64,000 nucleotides of DNA from Hyphomicrobium_A sp963812795 (GCA_963812795.1 CAWEWG010000008.1:84856-148855); one strand, 5' to 3'; positions 8,650 through 17,494 are shown, counted from the stretch's first letter. Notes: a model not told the origin generated them from the letters alone. Made by a program: numbers and translations.

Positions 8650-10302
8650 ATGGCAGTCAGGGCGACGAAAGCAGGCGATACCGACGTCGTCATCATCGGG
8701 GCGGGGCACAACGGTCTGACGTGCGCCGCCTATCTGGCAGCGGCCGGCTTGAGGGTCGTCGTGCTGGAGCAGAACCACGTGGTCGGCGGCGCGGCGGTGA
8801 CCGAGGAATTCCATCCCGGCTTTCGCAACTCGGTTGCCGCCTACACGGTGAGCCTGCTCAATCCGAAGGTCATCGCCGATCTCGAGCTGGCGAAGTACGG
8901 CCTCAAGATCGTCGAGCGTCCGGCGGCGAACTTCTGGCCGGTGGACGACACGCGCTATCTCTTGATGCGCGGTGGACTGGCCGAGCGGCAGGCCGCGGTC
9001 GCCCAGTTCTCAGCGCGCGATGCGGAACGGCTCCCTGCCTACGACGCCATGCTTGAGCGCGCCGCCGACGTGCTGCGCGACCTCGTGCTGCAGACGCCTC
9101 CCAACGCCGGCGGCGGCATCGCCGAGCTGATCAAGGGCGGCAGGCTCGGGCGGCGCCTGGTGCGCCTCGATGTCGATGAGAAGCGCACGCTGCTCGACCT
9201 GTTCACGCGCAGCGCCGCCGACTTCCTCGACGGTTGGTTCGAGAGCGACGTCGTCAAGGGCGCCTTCGCCTTCGACGAAATCGTCGGCAACTACGCTGCG
9301 CCGTCCACCCCGGGCACGGCCTACGTTCTGCTGCACCACTGCTTCGGCGAGGTAAACGGCAAGCGCGGCGCGTGGGGTCACACCATCGGCGGCATGGGCG
9401 CGATCACGCAGGCGATGGCCGCGTCGGCGCGGCGGCGCGGCGTCGACATTCGCACCGGTGCCAGGGTGCAGGAGATCATGACCGTCGACGGCGCCGCGAC
9501 CGGCGTCGTGCTGTCGAGCGGCGAGGAGATTTTCGCGCGCGCCGTGGCGGCGAACGTAGGCCCGAAGCTGCTGTTCCGCGACATGCTGCCGGACAGCGCG
9601 GTGACGCCGGAGACGCGTGCACTGTTCACCGGCATGAAGACCGGGTCGGGCACCTTCCGCATGAACGTGGCGCTGAGCGAGTTGCCGGATTTCACGTGCC
9701 GCCCCGGCACCAATGCGCAGGATCACCACGGCTCGGGCATCGTCATCGGCCCCTCGCTCGGCTATCTGGAGCGCGCCTATCTCGATGCGCGCATGACCGG
9801 CTGGTCGCGCGAGCCGGTGGTCGAGATGCTCATTCCATCGACGCTGGACGACACCCTGGCGCCGCCCGGCAAGCATGTGGCCAGCCTCTTCGTGCAGCAC
9901 GTGGCGCCACACCTGCCCGAGGGGCGGAGCTGGGCCGACGTGCGCGAGAAGGAAGCCTTCGCCGACCTCGTCATCGACACGGTGACGCGTTATGCGCCCA
10001 ATTTCGAGCGAGCGGTGATCGCCGCGCAGATCCTGTCGCCGCTCGATATCGAGCAGCGCTTCGGCATGGTCGACGGCGACATCTTCCACGGCGCACTGTC
10101 GTTGGATCAGCTGTTCTCGGCGCGCCCGCGTCTCGGCTACGCCGATTACCGGATGCCGATAGGCGGCCTTTACCTGTGCGGGTCGGGCGCGCATCCGGGC
10201 GGCGGCGTCACCGGCGCGCCGGGGCACAACGCGGCGCGCGAGATCATCCGCGACTTCAAGGGTTGGCGGACACGCGGGCCATTCGTGCGCCAGCTCTGTT
10301 AG
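8650..10302 (+). CDS. FAD-dependent oxidoreductase, phytoene desaturase/PYROXD2-like
   Basis: A 550-residue flavoprotein with the N-terminal FAD-binding motif GAGHNG at residues 17-22 followed by the acidic end of strand 2 (VVLEQ), and the C-terminal FAD motif YLCGSGAHPGGGVTGAPGHNAA near residue 515. This is the CrtI/amine oxidase superfamily, and the overall pattern best fits PYROXD2-like proteins (pyridine nucleotide-disulfide oxidoreductase domain 2). No carotenoid genes are nearby, so a role in carotenoid synthesis is not supported. The substrate is unknown. The stop overlaps the convergent pentapeptide gene by 4 bp. Confidence 0.87.
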   Translation: MAVRATKAGDTDVVIIGAGHNGLTCAAYLAAAGLRVVVLEQNHVVGGAAVTEEFHPGFRNSVAAYTVSLLNPKVIADLELAKYGLKIVERPAANFWPVDDTRYLLMRGGLAERQAAVAQFSARDAERLPAYDAMLERAADVLRDLVLQTPPNAGGGIAELIKGGRLGRRLVRLDVDEKRTLLDLFTRSAADFLDGWFESDVVKGAFAFDEIVGNYAAPSTPGTAYVLLHHCFGEVNGKRGAWGHTIGGMGAITQAMAASARRRGVDIRTGARVQEIMTVDGAATGVVLSSGEEIFARAVAANVGPKLLFRDMLPDSAVTPETRALFTGMKTGSGTFRMNVALSELPDFTCRPGTNAQDHHGSGIVIGPSLGYLERAYLDARMTGWSREPVVEMLIPSTLDDTLAPPGKHVASLFVQHVAPHLPEGRSWADVREKEAFADLVIDTVTRYAPNFERAVIAAQILSPLDIEQRFGMVDGDIFHGALSLDQLFSARPRLGYADYRMPIGGLYLCGSGAHPGGGVTGAPGHNAAREIIRDFKGWRTRGPFVRQLC

Positions 10303-11102
10303 TTGACGATCGCCCGCTCGCGGTTCTTCGCCTTGTCGAGGTTCTGCGCCTGATCCTCGCCCTTCATCTTGCCGATGCGGGCCGAGTTCAGATCGGCGCC
10401 GTCGAAGTTGGCGCCGGCAACGTTCGCATCGGTGAGATCGGCGGCGGCGAACTCGCCCTTGCGCAAGTTGGCGCCGGAAAGGTCGGCGCCACGCAGCGAG
10501 GCGAACTCCATGAACACGCGCTGCATGTTGGCGCCCTTGAAGGACGCGCCGTCGAGCTTGGCGCCCTTGAAGGCGCCGCGCATCAGACCCATCGACTGGT
10601 TCTTCTCGTCTGCCGAGAGATCGGCGCCGTCGAATTTCGCCTTGGTGGCGCTGGCGTTGGTGAAGTCGGCAGCGACGTGGGCGCCGGTGAAGTCGGCGCC
10701 GTCGAGCTTGCCACCGCCGAACTGAGTAGCGAACAGGCTGGAGTTCTTCAGGTTGGCGCCGGTGAGATCGGACTTCAGCGCCCATGCCTGATCGAGAACG
10801 ACGCCCTCGAGGTTGGCATTAGCGAGGTTGGCATTATTGATCCTCGCGGCTTGCAGCTTGGTGCGGCGCAGGTCCATGCCCGACAGGTCAAGGCCGTTGA
10901 GGCTCTTGCCGCTGAGGTCGAGCGTCTCTCCTGCCGGTAGCTTGGCGAGGGCGGCCTCCAGCTCCGCGCGGCTCATCATTGACTTGGTAAAAGCGTCGGA
11001 AGTGACGTCGAGGCCCATCATGTTCTGGGCCTGCGTCGCTCCTGTCATCAGGCCCGTCATCAGGATTGTAAACAGCAACGCCAGGCGTGCTAACGAGAGC
11101 AT
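10299..11102 (-). CDS. Secreted pentapeptide-repeat protein
   Basis: A 267-residue protein with a signal peptide (MLSLARLALLFTILMTGLMTG, cut near ATQAQ) and then tandem A(D/N)LXX pentapeptide repeats over most of the mature chain (for example ANLANANLEG, ADFTGAHV, ANLRKGEF, ANVAGANFDG). Such repeats fold as a right-handed quadrilateral beta-helix. The start at 11102 is chosen because a strong ribosome binding site (cggaggaagg) precedes it and the signal peptide begins there; the frame is open 35 codons further upstream. The function is unknown; it is probably periplasmic. It converges with the oxidoreductase gene. Confidence 0.85.
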   Translation of the reverse strand: MLSLARLALLFTILMTGLMTGATQAQNMMGLDVTSDAFTKSMMSRAELEAALAKLPAGETLDLSGKSLNGLDLSGMDLRRTKLQAARINNANLANANLEGVVLDQAWALKSDLTGANLKNSSLFATQFGGGKLDGADFTGAHVAADFTNASATKAKFDGADLSADEKNQSMGLMRGAFKGAKLDGASFKGANMQRVFMEFASLRGADLSGANLRKGEFAAADLTDANVAGANFDGADLNSARIGKMKGEDQAQNLDKAKNRERAIVN

Positions 11103-11227
11103 TGGACCTTCCTCCGTTTTTCTGGTGTACGAGGACAGCCGGCGGTCCGTTACCCCTGGCGGCGAAATTCTCCCGGCCCGAGCCGAGAAATTGCGGTGAA
11201 CGGACATCTACTTCCGTGGAGCAAGCG

Positions 11228-11599
11228 ATGAAGTTAGGAGCAGTGACACCCATCCTGCGCATATTCGACGAGGCCAAGGCGCGCGAGTTTTACATGGATT
11301 TTCTCGGCTTCACGGTCGATTTCGAGCACCGCTTCGGGCCGGACGCTCCCCTCTACATGCAGGTCTCGCGCGACGACTGCCGGTTGCACCTGTCGGAGCA
11401 CCATGGCGATGCGAGCCCGGGCGCCAAGGTGCGCATAGCGATCGATGATGTCGAGGCACTGCACGCCGAGCTCATCGGCAAGCGCTACAAGTATAACCGC
11501 CCAGGCATCGAGACGATGCCGTGGGGAGGGCGCGAGATGACGGCGCACGATCCGTTTCTCAACCGGCTCACATTCGTCGAGACGAAGGCGCCCGGGTAG
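11228..11599 (+). CDS. VOC/glyoxalase-fold protein (bleomycin resistance protein type)
   Basis: A 123-residue single-domain protein of the vicinal oxygen chelate superfamily. It reads IFDEAKAREFYMDFLGF at the N-terminus and TAHDPFLNRLTFVE at the C-terminus, the usual two half-modules. The substrate is not predictable; members include glyoxalases, dioxygenases and antibiotic-binding proteins. The start ATG 11228 follows a GGAG ribosome binding site (tggagcaagcg). It lies 7 bp upstream of arfB on the same strand, so co-transcription is likely. Confidence 0.85.
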   Translation: MKLGAVTPILRIFDEAKAREFYMDFLGFTVDFEHRFGPDAPLYMQVSRDDCRLHLSEHHGDASPGAKVRIAIDDVEALHAELIGKRYKYNRPGIETMPWGGREMTAHDPFLNRLTFVETKAPG

Positions 11600-11606
11600 C
11601 GAGGCC

Positions 11607-12035
11607 ATGGCGAGGATCCGCATCACCGACAACGTGACGCTCGACGATGCCGAGCTGCAGGAGCGTTTCGTGCGCGCCTCCGGCCCGGGCGGGCAGAACG
11701 TCAACAAGGTGTCGACCGCGGTCGAGCTGCGTCTCGACGTGCGCGGCTCGTCCTCGCTGCCGGCCGAGGTGCGCCGGCGCCTCGAACGCCTTGCCGGGCG
11801 GCGCCTGACGGAAGAGGGCGTGCTCGTCATCCGCGCCGAGCGGTTCCGCACGCAGGAGCGCAATCGCGAGGACGCGCGCGAGAGATTGTTCGACCTGATC
11901 CGGCAGGCGGCAGTGGTGCCCAAGCGGCGCGTCGCCACGCGGCCCCCACGTGCCGCCAAGGAGCGCCGGCACGAGGCGAAGGCGAACCGCTCCAACGTCA
12001 AGCGGCTGCGCGGCTCGAAGATGGACGTCGACTAG
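11607..12035 (+). CDS. arfB: Alternative ribosome-rescue factor, peptidyl-tRNA hydrolase ArfB
   Basis: ArfB (YaeJ) rescues ribosomes stalled at the end of non-stop mRNAs by hydrolysing peptidyl-tRNA. The 142-residue length is typical. The catalytic GGQ lies at residues 28-30 in a GPGGQNVNK context, and the C-terminal 45 residues are highly basic (Arg, Lys, Ala) as needed to enter the empty mRNA channel. It is distinguished from the release factors by its short length and tail. It follows the VOC-fold gene by 7 bp. Confidence 0.93.
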   Translation: MARIRITDNVTLDDAELQERFVRASGPGGQNVNKVSTAVELRLDVRGSSSLPAEVRRRLERLAGRRLTEEGVLVIRAERFRTQERNREDARERLFDLIRQAAVVPKRRVATRPPRAAKERRHEAKANRSNVKRLRGSKMDVD

Positions 12036-12363
12036 CGGAACCAGCCTCGAGCGAGGTGTCGACCAGTCGCAAGCGTGAAAACGAGCCCAATTCTAGGCGG
12101 CGCCTGGGAAATTCCGGTCCCACTCAGCGAGCGCAAAGCCGTCAGGCTGGCACGCCCGCGTAGCGCGAGCGTTGTAAATTGTCACAGGCGTGCGCCTCCG
12201 GCATTGTGCGGGCGGCGATTTTGAACCTATCGTCGGCCGGCGATGTTCCCTGTTGCAGCCGTCCTGCGTGAGCAGAGCGACAAATTTCTGCGCTACGGCC
12301 CGGATATGTTCGATTCGATTGTCGGGGACTATGCGCCAGGGACAAGATGAAGGGGCGATAGAG
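12036..12363. other. 328-bp gap upstream of the DUF2147 gene; no gene supported
   Basis: Frames through this stretch give low-complexity, Arg- and Cys-containing translations with no domain. It presumably holds the promoter of the DUF2147 gene. I see no hairpin with a T-run and no clear operator. Confidence 0.35.
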
Positions 12364-12780
12364 ATGAAACTTCGTGTGAAGGCGGCCGTTGCAGCCGCTT
12401 CTGCGGCGGCGGCCGTGGCAATGATCGGCGGCGCCATCGCGCAGGAGAGCCCCATTGGCGTGTGGATCGACCACACCGGGCGCGGTGCGGTGGAGATCGT
12501 CGACTGCGGCGGCAACCTGTGCGGATCGGTCGTTTGGATCGCCGATGCCAAGAACGCCAAGGGCTGCGGAATGCAGATCCTCGGCGACGTCAAACCGATG
12601 GGCGACGGCACCTTCGACGAAGGCTGGATCTACGATCCCGACAAGGACGCCAAGTACGACGTCGAGATCGTCCCGCAGGGCAACAAGCTGAAGATTGTCG
12701 GCTACGCCGGCGTCAAGCTGTTTAGCCAGACGTTCACGTGGACCAAGGCGCCCGGCGACCTGCAACGCTGCTCCTCGTAG
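12364..12780 (+). CDS. DUF2147 family secreted protein
   Basis: A 138-residue protein with a cleavable signal peptide (Ala-rich, cut near GGAIA before QESPIG), then a DUF2147 domain: it starts with PIGVWIDHTGRGAVEIVDCGGNLCGSVVW and ends with FTWTKAP. Two cysteines in the first strand pair, one in the middle and one at the C-terminus could form disulfides. DUF2147 proteins are periplasmic with unknown function. The start ATG 12364 is preceded by AGGGGCGATAGAG. It lies 10 bp before the SMR pump gene. Confidence 0.85.
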   Translation: MKLRVKAAVAAASAAAAVAMIGGAIAQESPIGVWIDHTGRGAVEIVDCGGNLCGSVVWIADAKNAKGCGMQILGDVKPMGDGTFDEGWIYDPDKDAKYDVEIVPQGNKLKIVGYAGVKLFSQTFTWTKAPGDLQRCSS

Positions 12781-12790
12781 GATCCGGCAC

Positions 12791-13120
12791 TTGGCATATC
12801 TCTATCTCGCCATCGCCATCGTCGGCGAGGTTGTCGGCACCGCTGCGCTGAAGGCAACCGAAGAATTCACCCGGCTCATTCCGTCGCTGATTGTCGTCGT
12901 CGGCTATGGCACGGCCTTTTTCTTCCTCACGCTGGCGCTGCGCACCATCCCGGTCGGCATCGCCTATGCGGTGTGGGCAGGAATTGGCATCGTGCTGATC
13001 AGCGCCGCGGCCTGGGTGCTCTACAAGCAGGCGCTGGACGCGCCGGCAATCGTCGGTATCGCCTTGATCGCCATCGGCGTGGTGGTGATCAATGTCTTCT
13101 CAACGAGCATCAGCCACTAG
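12791..13120 (+). CDS. Small multidrug resistance (SMR) family transporter
   Basis: A 109-residue inner-membrane protein with four transmembrane helices that matches EmrE/QacE-type SMR pumps. The essential membrane-embedded glutamate is Glu13 in AIVGEVVGT, and the family WAGIGIV signature follows in helix 3. SMR proteins work as antiparallel dimers that exchange protons for quaternary ammonium or guanidinium compounds; which class this one belongs to is not certain. The TTG at 12791 is chosen as start because the family begins there and AGGAT lies 8 bp upstream. The stop overlaps the convergent patatin gene by 11 bp. Confidence 0.9.
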   Translation: MAYLYLAIAIVGEVVGTAALKATEEFTRLIPSLIVVVGYGTAFFFLTLALRTIPVGIAYAVWAGIGIVLISAAAWVLYKQALDAPAIVGIALIAIGVVVINVFSTSISH

Positions 13121-14981
13121 GTGCGGCGGCTGTCGCCTCGACGGCGGCGATGAGTGGGTGACGCGCGCGTTTGAGGCGCTGCACCTCCTCGAGCCCCCAC
13201 CAATAGGCATTGCGCACCAGCTCGGCGTGCCGGCCCCAGTCGAGGATGCCCATGTTGGCGGGGATCGGCGGCACGAATAACACGTCGCCCGGCTTGAGCT
13301 GCCGATTGAAGTCGTCGCGGCCAGCCATCAGCGAGCGCATGAGCACGGTGGTGAGGCCCGGCGCGGCTGGCAGCCTGCCGCGCATCATGGGGTTGATCGA
13401 CATGCCGATAAGTTCGGCGCGCGAGGGCAGCTTGCTGTAGTCGACGTCGAAACGCTCCAGCTCCGGGATGTGGAAGCTGACGACGACGTTCGGCCCGTTT
13501 TTCAGCTCGTGCATGGTGCGGATCGGCACGTTGTCGAGCAGGCAGCCATCGACCAGCATCTCGCCTTCCGGCGTGTAAACGGGCGGCAGCAGAACGGGGA
13601 TGGAGCCCGAGGCGCGGATGGCGTCGAACAGGTTGCCGCGGTCATGCCGGTGCAGCTCGTAGCTCGACAGGTTGGTCGACACCGAGAAGTACGGGATCCA
13701 CAGATCCTCGATGTTGACGCCGCCGAAATAGCGCGACAGCTGCGTGTCGTAGTGGCGGTGATCGAGCAGCGAGTAGCGCGGCCAGGTGTAGCGCTGCATG
13801 GCGCGGTTGGTGACGAAGATGTCGTGCGTGCCGCGGTCGATGTCGTCCGGGTGCTTGCCCATGGCGAAGGCGGCCGTCATCGCCGCGCCAGCCGAGGTGC
13901 CGCCGACGATGTCGAACTCGAAGCCGCTCTCGATCAGCGCTTTGTAAAGTCCGACGTGCGCCGCGCACAAGGCGCCGCCGCCGCAGGCGACGAGGCCCAA
14001 GGCGGTGCCGTTGATGAAGCGGTAGAGGCGGGAGATGGTGCCGCGATCGTTCATCGCCACGTGATGGTGCATGGCGAGGCTGCGCCGCCGCAGCCAGCGC
14101 GCGGTTCCCGACAGCGGCTCTCGCCGCTCGCGCACGATGACGAGGCGCCGCGCCTCGACGTTGACGAAGGCGGCGGCCAGCTGCTCGAGCGCATTTGGCG
14201 TCGGGTCGGCGCCGTCAACGGCGACGGCGAGCACCAGGTCGGCGTGGCGGATGGCCTTCTGCGACCACGGCGTCAGCTCGGCATCGGCGAGGAAGATCAA
14301 ATAGTCGTACGAGCTCTCGAGCTGATTGAGCGCGGCCGTCGCCTCGGAGCTGTCGAGCTCGATGCCCTTGGGCAACAACTCGGCGACGCGGGGACCGTCC
14401 AGCACCAGCGTATTGGCGTTGGCGGAGAACACGCTGGCGAGCTGGTCGAGAAATTCTTCGGTGATCGGCGAGCCACCAGCGCGAATGACGGTGATGGTGC
14501 GCGGGCGCGGATCGTGCGCCGGCGGCTCATGCGCGGTAGTGGCCGCCAGCCGTTGCGAAAGAGCGGTCGTCAGCGTGCGCCAGATGCCGGGGCACTTCGC
14601 CGATATGCGCTCGAACTCGTTGCGGCCGAGGCGCAGCACGAGACTGTCGCGCATGGCCGATACCGTGGCAGTGCGCGTGCCGCCGGTGAGGAAGGCGATC
14701 TCGCCGATCGGTTGTTCTGGCCCGATCTCGGTGAGCGGCTCGCGGCGGCCTTCCAAGGTGACGGCAAAGCGGCCGGATATGACGATGAAAAGCGCATCGG
14801 CTGTATCGCCCTGGCGGACCAGGACGTCGCCCCGCTTCAAAACGCGCGTCTCCAGGCCGGCCATCATGGCGCTGCGCTCGTCGGCGCTCAGCTCGGAGAA
14901 TATTCCCACGGTGGGCAGGCCGGCCTTGGAGAGAAGCGAATGCATCGGTCGCAGGCTCTGAAACGGCGATCGACCCAGCAT
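13110..14981 (-). CDS. NTE-type patatin-like phospholipase with cyclic-nucleotide-binding domain
   Basis: A 623-residue protein. Residues about 24-140 form a cyclic-nucleotide-binding fold (PIGEIAFLTG near 91-100, then TRTATVSA). After a middle region comes the patatin domain, with the oxyanion loop CGGGALCAAHVG (333-344), nucleophile Ser363 in GTSAG, and catalytic Asp478 in VDGCLLDN. This is the bacterial neuropathy-target-esterase architecture: a lysophospholipase or phospholipase possibly gated by the N-terminal domain. There is no signal peptide. An upstream-divergent arrangement is absent; the gene stands alone on the minus strand, convergent with the SMR pump. Confidence 0.92.
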   Translation of the reverse strand: MLGRSPFQSLRPMHSLLSKAGLPTVGIFSELSADERSAMMAGLETRVLKRGDVLVRQGDTADALFIVISGRFAVTLEGRREPLTEIGPEQPIGEIAFLTGGTRTATVSAMRDSLVLRLGRNEFERISAKCPGIWRTLTTALSQRLAATTAHEPPAHDPRPRTITVIRAGGSPITEEFLDQLASVFSANANTLVLDGPRVAELLPKGIELDSSEATAALNQLESSYDYLIFLADAELTPWSQKAIRHADLVLAVAVDGADPTPNALEQLAAAFVNVEARRLVIVRERREPLSGTARWLRRRSLAMHHHVAMNDRGTISRLYRFINGTALGLVACGGGALCAAHVGLYKALIESGFEFDIVGGTSAGAAMTAAFAMGKHPDDIDRGTHDIFVTNRAMQRYTWPRYSLLDHRHYDTQLSRYFGGVNIEDLWIPYFSVSTNLSSYELHRHDRGNLFDAIRASGSIPVLLPPVYTPEGEMLVDGCLLDNVPIRTMHELKNGPNVVVSFHIPELERFDVDYSKLPSRAELIGMSINPMMRGRLPAAPGLTTVLMRSLMAGRDDFNRQLKPGDVLFVPPIPANMGILDWGRHAELVRNAYWWGLEEVQRLKRARHPLIAAVEATAAAPSG

Positions 14982-15128
14982 AGTTCACTCTGCGCGCTTT
15001 GGCGTTGGCAATCGGCGCGATTGGCGAACGAAGCGCTCACGTCAAAGGGTGTCCACGGCAACTCTGGCCGACTAAGAGGCGTTGTTAACGCGCCGCCTCG
15101 TCCTGCCGAAACGTCTGGCCATCACTCT

Positions 15129-15560
15129 CTAGGCAGCAAGGCGCTGCGCTTCCGCGGCGGGGCGGAATTCCAAGGTCACGACGTTGGCGGCCAAAGCTTC
15201 CTGCAGCGACAGGAGGAAGCGCTGCGGATTGAAGCCGCGGTTGCCGTTGAGGCGCAGGGAGGAGGCAATCGCGATCGCCGGCGCCATCAGGGCATAGCCG
15301 TTATCGAGCATCAGATCCTTGAGGCGGCGGGCGCCGAACACTTCCACGAGGTGGCGGAAGCGGACGAAGGCGGCCAGCGCGCGCTGCGGCTCGGCGTGAT
15401 GACGGCTCTGCAGGGCAGCGCGCGCTGTGTCGAGATCGGCTTCGCTGGCGCCATTGAGCAGCACCAGACCGCGGCCGTCCTCGATGAGGGAGCGCATTGC
15501 GGCGGAGAGGTCGGCCGCGTCGACGGCCGGAATGTCGGTGAGGTCCCAGGTCATGGCCAT
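15129..15560 (-). CDS. Hypothetical protein (143 aa) behind the cold-shock-like gene
   Basis: Not recognised. The protein is soluble and Ala/Leu-rich, without signal peptide or membrane segment. It contains a stretch reading LIEDGRGLVLLNGASEADLDTARAAL that looks like a small alpha/beta unit, then helices. It starts 24 bp after the cold-shock-like gene on the same strand and is probably the second gene of that operon, so it may share the palindrome-linked control described at 15878. The 3' end lies well before other genes, with the patatin gene start on the same strand 147 bp downstream. Confidence 0.6.
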   Translation of the reverse strand: MAMTWDLTDIPAVDAADLSAAMRSLIEDGRGLVLLNGASEADLDTARAALQSRHHAEPQRALAAFVRFRHLVEVFGARRLKDLMLDNGYALMAPAIAIASSLRLNGNRGFNPQRFLLSLQEALAANVVTLEFRPAAEAQRLAA

Positions 15561-15584
15561 TGTCGTGTGCTCCAGCTCGAATGG

Positions 15585-15803
15585 TTAGTGGCTGCCGTCG
15601 CCGAAGGCGGTCCACGGCGTGCCGGTCATGAGGAAGATGTCTTTGGGGCGGCGGGCGTTGACCAGGAAGTCGACGGTGTGGCCGACGAGCTTGCCGTTGA
15701 GGTTGACGACTTGGTCCTTGGCAAAACGGTACTTGGCGCCGTCCTCGGCTTCGATGACGCCGAAGCCGACCTTTGTGCTGAACTTCGTGATCCGACCGTG
15801 CAC
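15585..15803 (-). CDS. Cold-shock-domain-like small protein
   Basis: A 72-residue protein whose first 50 residues look like an OB-fold cold-shock domain: MHGRITKFSTKVGFGVIEAEDGAKYRFAKDQV, with KVGFGVI in place of the usual RNP1 KGFGFI. The C-terminal part (FLVNARRPKDIFLMTG) departs from classical Csp proteins, and the RNP2 FVH motif is lost. Binding of RNA or single-stranded DNA is therefore possible but not assured. It is the first gene of a likely two-gene operon. A degenerate copy of the TGTTCCG palindrome lies 75-90 bp upstream of its start. Confidence 0.75.
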   Translation of the reverse strand: MHGRITKFSTKVGFGVIEAEDGAKYRFAKDQVVNLNGKLVGHTVDFLVNARRPKDIFLMTGTPWTAFGDGSH

Positions 15804-15877
15804 GACACTCTCCCTTTGACTGTGCGGCCCTTAAGACCGCCGATGGGGGTAAAGTGGCCCAGGCCGCGGTCCGGCGC

Positions 15878-15893
15878 TGTTCCGGGAGTTACA
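15878..15893. promoter_or_regulatory. Degenerate copy of the TGTTCCG-N2-CGGAACA palindrome
   Basis: The 16-mer TGTTCCGGGAGTTACA matches the left arm exactly and the right arm at four of seven positions of the palindrome seen upstream of the four secreted paralogs at 31.6-34.2 kb. It lies in the divergent region between the cold-shock-like gene and the secreted protein gene at 16082, 75 bp upstream of the former. Membership of the same regulon is inferred and is the weakest of the six sites. Confidence 0.4.
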
Positions 15894-16081
15894 GGTTTCT
15901 TAGGCTTTTGCGCTGACGGGCTGTGGCTGCCGAGAAAGCTCGCCGGTGCCGCATTTGCGGTGTATCAAACAGGCTTCCGGCGGGGGAACTGCCGGTCCGG
16001 GGGCAGCCATTCAGTGTGGGTTCATGGCCGCGCCGCTAGGTTCCGGGAGCGATCCGATTAAGGACCGTTGAGGTGAGGACG

Positions 16082-16360
16082 ATGACGACCGTTTGGCCGC
16101 GCGCTGCGCTCTCGGCATTTACCGTGCTCGGCGCCATTGCAATTCAATCGACGCCTTCCCTCGCCAACTGCGACTGGTACGTGAAGACCGCGCTCGAGCA
16201 GCAGCAGCGCAACCTCAAGCTCAAGTGCGGGCTGGCGGGCGCCGAATGGTCCGCCGACAAGGGTGCGCACGCGACGTGGTGCGCTTCCGTCAGCCCCGAT
16301 GCCTCGAAGGCGACGGCACAGAGGCGCGAGGCCGAGCTCGGCAAGTGCGCCGCCAAGTAA
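16082..16360 (+). CDS. Small secreted protein (92 aa)
   Basis: Not recognised. It has a signal peptide (WPRAALSAFTVLGAIAIQSTPSLA, cut before NCDWY) and a mature part of about 64 residues with four cysteines (NCDW, LKCGLAG, TWCASV, GKCAAK), suggesting two disulfides. The sequence is helical and basic (EQQQRNLKLK). The ATG at 16082 is chosen because AGGTGAGG precedes it; an in-frame GTG at 16073 is less likely. It is divergent from the cold-shock-like operon. Probably periplasmic; function unknown. Confidence 0.65.
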   Translation: MTTVWPRAALSAFTVLGAIAIQSTPSLANCDWYVKTALEQQQRNLKLKCGLAGAEWSADKGAHATWCASVSPDASKATAQRREAELGKCAAK

Positions 16361-16476
16361 GACCGCCGCGAACGGTGCGGGTGCGCTAAAGTTTCCACCG
16401 CTTGCTGCACGAAGGTTGGGCGTTCTAACGCCGCAGCCGTCTTGATCGCGCCAGCAACGCAGCCGATGCTGCGCGC

Positions 16477-17487
16477 ATGGACGATCCCATTCTCATCGAG
16501 GTGATGCGCGGGCCGCTGGTCGAGAGCTGGCACCGTGGCGCCGTCGCCGTCGCCGCGCCGTCGGGCGCGCTCGCCCTGCGCCTAGGCGATGTCGAGCGAC
16601 CCGTCTATCCACGCTCGGCGGTGAAGGCGTTGCAGGCGCTACCAATGATCGAGACGGGCGCTGCCGACCGGTTCGGCTTTGGGCCGGCGGAGATCGCACT
16701 CGCTTGCGGATCGCACGCCGGCACCGAGCGCCACACGCATCTCGCCGCCGCCATGCTAGATCGCGCCGGATTGAACCCCGATGCCTTGGGCTGCGGCGCC
16801 CACGCCCCGCTGGGTGTTTCCGCCGCCAACGCGCTGATCAAGGCGGGTGAGACGCCGACGCAGCTTCACAACAATTGCTCGGGCAAGCACGCCGGCATGC
16901 TGGCGACGGCAGTGCATCTGCGCGAGCCGACGCGCGGCTACTGTGAACTAAGTCATCCGGTGCAGCAGCGCGTGCATCGCGCGCTGACCGATATCTCCGG
17001 CTTGCCGCTCGGCGCCGACGTGCGCGGCATGGACGGCTGCTCGGTGCCGAACTGGGCGATGCCGCTGTCGGCGATGGCGCGCATGTTTGCCAAACTCGTC
17101 ACCGGCGACGGCATGACGGCCGATCGGCGCGCTGCGGTCGCGCGCATTCTCGATGCCTGCTGGGAATACCCCGACATGGTCGCCGGCAAGAGCCGCGCCG
17201 ATACCGTCGTCATGCGCGCGCTGCCGCGGCAGGTGTTCATGAAGACGGGCGCCGAGGGCGTCTACTGCGGCGCCTTTCCCGAGCTGGGCCTCGGCTTCGC
17301 CTTGAAGGTCGAGGACGGCGCCAAGCGCGCCGCGGCCGGCGCGGCGATTTCGCTGGTCGAGCGGCTGTATCCGGCAGCGCGCGGGCTGATGCCGGTCGGC
17401 GCCATCAAGACCTGGCGCGGGCTCGAGGTGGGCTCGGTGCGATCCTCCGCCGTGTTCGAGGACGCCCTCGCTGGCCTCAAGGTGTGA
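16477..17487 (+). CDS. L-asparaginase II (rhizobial type)
   Basis: A 336-residue enzyme of the asparaginase II family (PF06089, the thermolabile/inducible rhizobial type), unrelated to bacterial AnsA/AnsB. Family landmarks visible are RSAVKALQALPMIETGAA near residues 47-64, LACGSHAGTERH near 74-85, NNCSGKHAGML near 131-141, and DGCSVPNWAMP near 185-195. It converts asparagine to aspartate and ammonia in the cytosol. It converges with the TIGR03808-type gene. There are no ans-operon neighbours, so regulation cannot be judged. Confidence 0.9.
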   Translation: MDDPILIEVMRGPLVESWHRGAVAVAAPSGALALRLGDVERPVYPRSAVKALQALPMIETGAADRFGFGPAEIALACGSHAGTERHTHLAAAMLDRAGLNPDALGCGAHAPLGVSAANALIKAGETPTQLHNNCSGKHAGMLATAVHLREPTRGYCELSHPVQQRVHRALTDISGLPLGADVRGMDGCSVPNWAMPLSAMARMFAKLVTGDGMTADRRAAVARILDACWEYPDMVAGKSRADTVVMRALPRQVFMKTGAEGVYCGAFPELGLGFALKVEDGAKRAAAGAAISLVERLYPAARGLMPVGAIKTWRGLEVGSVRSSAVFEDALAGLKV

Positions 17488-17494
17488 GCCGCGA

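Noticed and set aside
9010..10785. A 591-codon open frame on the minus strand opposite the PYROXD2-like gene.
   Set aside because: Its translation is Arg/Ala/His-rich without motifs, while the opposite strand carries FAD-binding signatures at both ends of a full-length enzyme.
13470..16061. A very long open frame (863 codons) on the + strand opposite the patatin gene and its downstream neighbours.
   Set aside because: High GC content suppresses stop codons in shadow frames. The translation is low-complexity (Arg/Ala/Gly/Val/Glu/Asp) with no domain, and it runs through several real genes on the other strand with clear motifs.
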